Made by a program: the position numbers and the translations under genes. A DNA stretch of 14,671 bases, taken from assembly GCA_037384225.1 (NCBI GenBank), contig JARROD010000067.1, positions 1 to 14,671 on the forward strand, given 5' to 3'. The notes beneath the pieces were generated by a model. It saw nothing but the letters and a program-made list of their open reading frames with translations. It had not been told where the DNA came from and did no database searches. Below, in pieces: positions 13,886 to 14,671 of the stretch; the stretch's first letter is position 1, and every line of letters starts with the position of its first letter. This stretch comes from JARROD01 sp037384225 (GTDB taxonomy: Bacteria > Pseudomonadota > Gammaproteobacteria > Pseudomonadales > Cellvibrionaceae).

Positions 13886-14461
13886 TCAGAAATGACCCCG
13901 CACCCCCAGACTCCAGCGCGGCTCGTAAATGTTCTGGGATCCAGCCCGCATCCAAGTCAAAGGGGCGCCGAGTCTTCAGGTTGACCGTGCCGGTGATACC
14001 TCCCGATGTCAGAGAAGCGAGCGGAGACTTGATCACATCGGCGCCGGCAAACAGCGACGAAGGAATATCGCCAACATCCGGCTGCACGTTGGTCACAGAG
14101 CCGGCACCCAAATAGGATTCGCCGTTGAGCATGGTCAATACCTGGGGCAGACCGCGAATATTGATGGCGCTTCCCTCGCCGGCGGAGCGGCGGATCTGCA
14201 CCCCGGTAATACGTTGCAGCGAATCGGAGATGGTGACATCCGGTAGCTTGCCAATGTCTTCGGCAGAGATGGCATCGACAATGGACAGCGCGTTGCGTTT
14301 GGTACCACAGCGCTGGCCTAGGCGCGTTTAATGTCGCGCACGACAATTTCCTCCAACAGTTCGGTCTCCTCGGCCCGCAGCCACGCCGTTCCGCCAAGAC
14401 CCGCCAGCACAGTGGACACCAATAGTATTCACTGCCAGCCGACCTTGTTCGCTCTCGTCAT
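13886..14461 (-). pseudogene. TonB-dependent receptor, internally deleted and frameshifted
   Basis: The gene starts at ATG 14461 behind AAGGAGG. Its frame reads a signal-peptide-like LLVSTVLAGLGGTAWLRAEE and EEIVVRDIKRA, but with TGA at codon 11 (14431-14429) and TAG at codon 48 (14320-14318). After a frameshift near 14298-14303 it continues TKRNALSIVDAISAEDIGK, LQRITGVQIRRSAGEG..INIRG and TVNLKTRRPFDLDAGW, the plug domain of a carbohydrate-type receptor. At about 13940 the sequence jumps, out of frame, to GSQNIYEPRWSLGVRGHF and a stop (13888-13886), the typical receptor C-terminus. Nearly the whole beta-barrel is therefore missing. It cannot make a functional receptor. Confidence 0.85.
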
Positions 14462-14481
14462 CGCTCAATCCCTCCTTGATC

Positions 14482-14671
14482 TTAGGAACGGGCACGGAAT
14501 AACTTCCCCTTTTTGTTTTATAAAGAGTCGCTTCCGATGCATCCCGCCTGGCGTCGTTGCAAAAACTCGACGTAGGCCCACCACGCCTTCGTTTTTGCGC
14601 CTAGCCAAGCGGGCGCCTTAAAACCCCTTTTTAGTACTGATAAAGGGGCGGGAAGTTATTCCGTGCCCTTT
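14482..14671 (+). mobile_element. Family 2 inverted-repeat element, at window edge
   Basis: GGGCACGGAATAACTTCCC (14490-14508) and its exact reverse complement (14650-14668) bound a ~179-bp segment without coding capacity. Inside is an imperfect palindrome: CCCGC-TGGC-GCAAAAAC on the left (about 14533-14565) faces the same blocks in reverse complement on the right (about 14590-14612). The outer left bases (14482-14508) recur at 10648-10674. The size and structure fit a non-autonomous MITE-like element. It sits just upstream of the ribosome-binding site of the receptor pseudogene and may have cut it from its promoter. The right boundary may extend beyond the window. Confidence 0.7.

Noticed and set aside
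13957..14397. A 146-codon minus-strand ORF as a real gene
   Set aside because: It is a shifted frame of the TonB-receptor pseudogene; the meaningful residues are in the neighbouring frames.

Overview
The window looks like the chromosome of a gammaproteobacterium, probably of the Cellvibrionales/Cellvibrionaceae-Pseudomonas side. This rests on how the proteins read (AroC, PrmB, FolE, GpsA, SixA, HtpG), on the sixA/DUF4389/DUF4892 neighbourhood, and on remains of a carbohydrate-type TonB-dependent receptor. No rRNA, tRNA or CRISPR array was seen. Taxonomy is an inference from reading, not from a search.

Layout. (1) 1-423 is AT-rich and non-coding, with an inverted-repeat element and three separate short tandem duplications. 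(2) 424-2534 on the minus strand holds prmB then aroC, and folE (2920-3459) diverges on the plus strand. (3) A perfect 27-bp-stem palindrome (3456-3516) separates folE from a convergent minus-strand gene cluster. In transcription order that cluster is htpG (with a textbook heat-shock sigma-32 promoter), then gpsA, a DUF4389 membrane protein, sixA, an alpha/beta hydrolase and a DUF4892/OmpA-like envelope protein. The last five are packed with 0-56 bp gaps or an ATGA overlap. (4) Two hotdog-fold thioesterases (9678-10610, minus) sit upstream of htpG. (5) 10611-10984 is a repeat-filled divergent intergenic region. (6) A sodium:solute symporter (10985-12733, plus) follows. (7) The right end is a decayed accessory zone: a GNAT acetyltransferase fossil, an intact lipoprotein-type TIM-barrel sugar isomerase/epimerase, a TonB-dependent receptor reduced to its plug and last ~18 residues, and a terminal-inverted-repeat element at the window edge.

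How it fits together. The left two thirds are housekeeping: shikimate pathway, release of ribosomal protein/glutamine methylation, folate synthesis, phospholipid precursor synthesis, phosphohistidine signalling and chaperone. The right third resembles what is left of a sugar-uptake locus: outer-membrane receptor (dead), periplasmic isomerase-like lipoprotein (intact) and inner-membrane symporter (intact).

The most unusual content is non-coding. Two families of small palindromic elements occupy intergenic spaces. Family 1 has three copies of about 90-98 bp with ends GTAACTTCTCAATAA, and the copy between htpG and gpsA is flanked by an 8-bp direct repeat that looks like a target-site duplication. 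Family 2 is an element with 19-bp inverted ends at the right edge, plus a lone end upstream of the thioesterases. Both families share the motif TAACTTCY, which recurs at least ten times outside genes.
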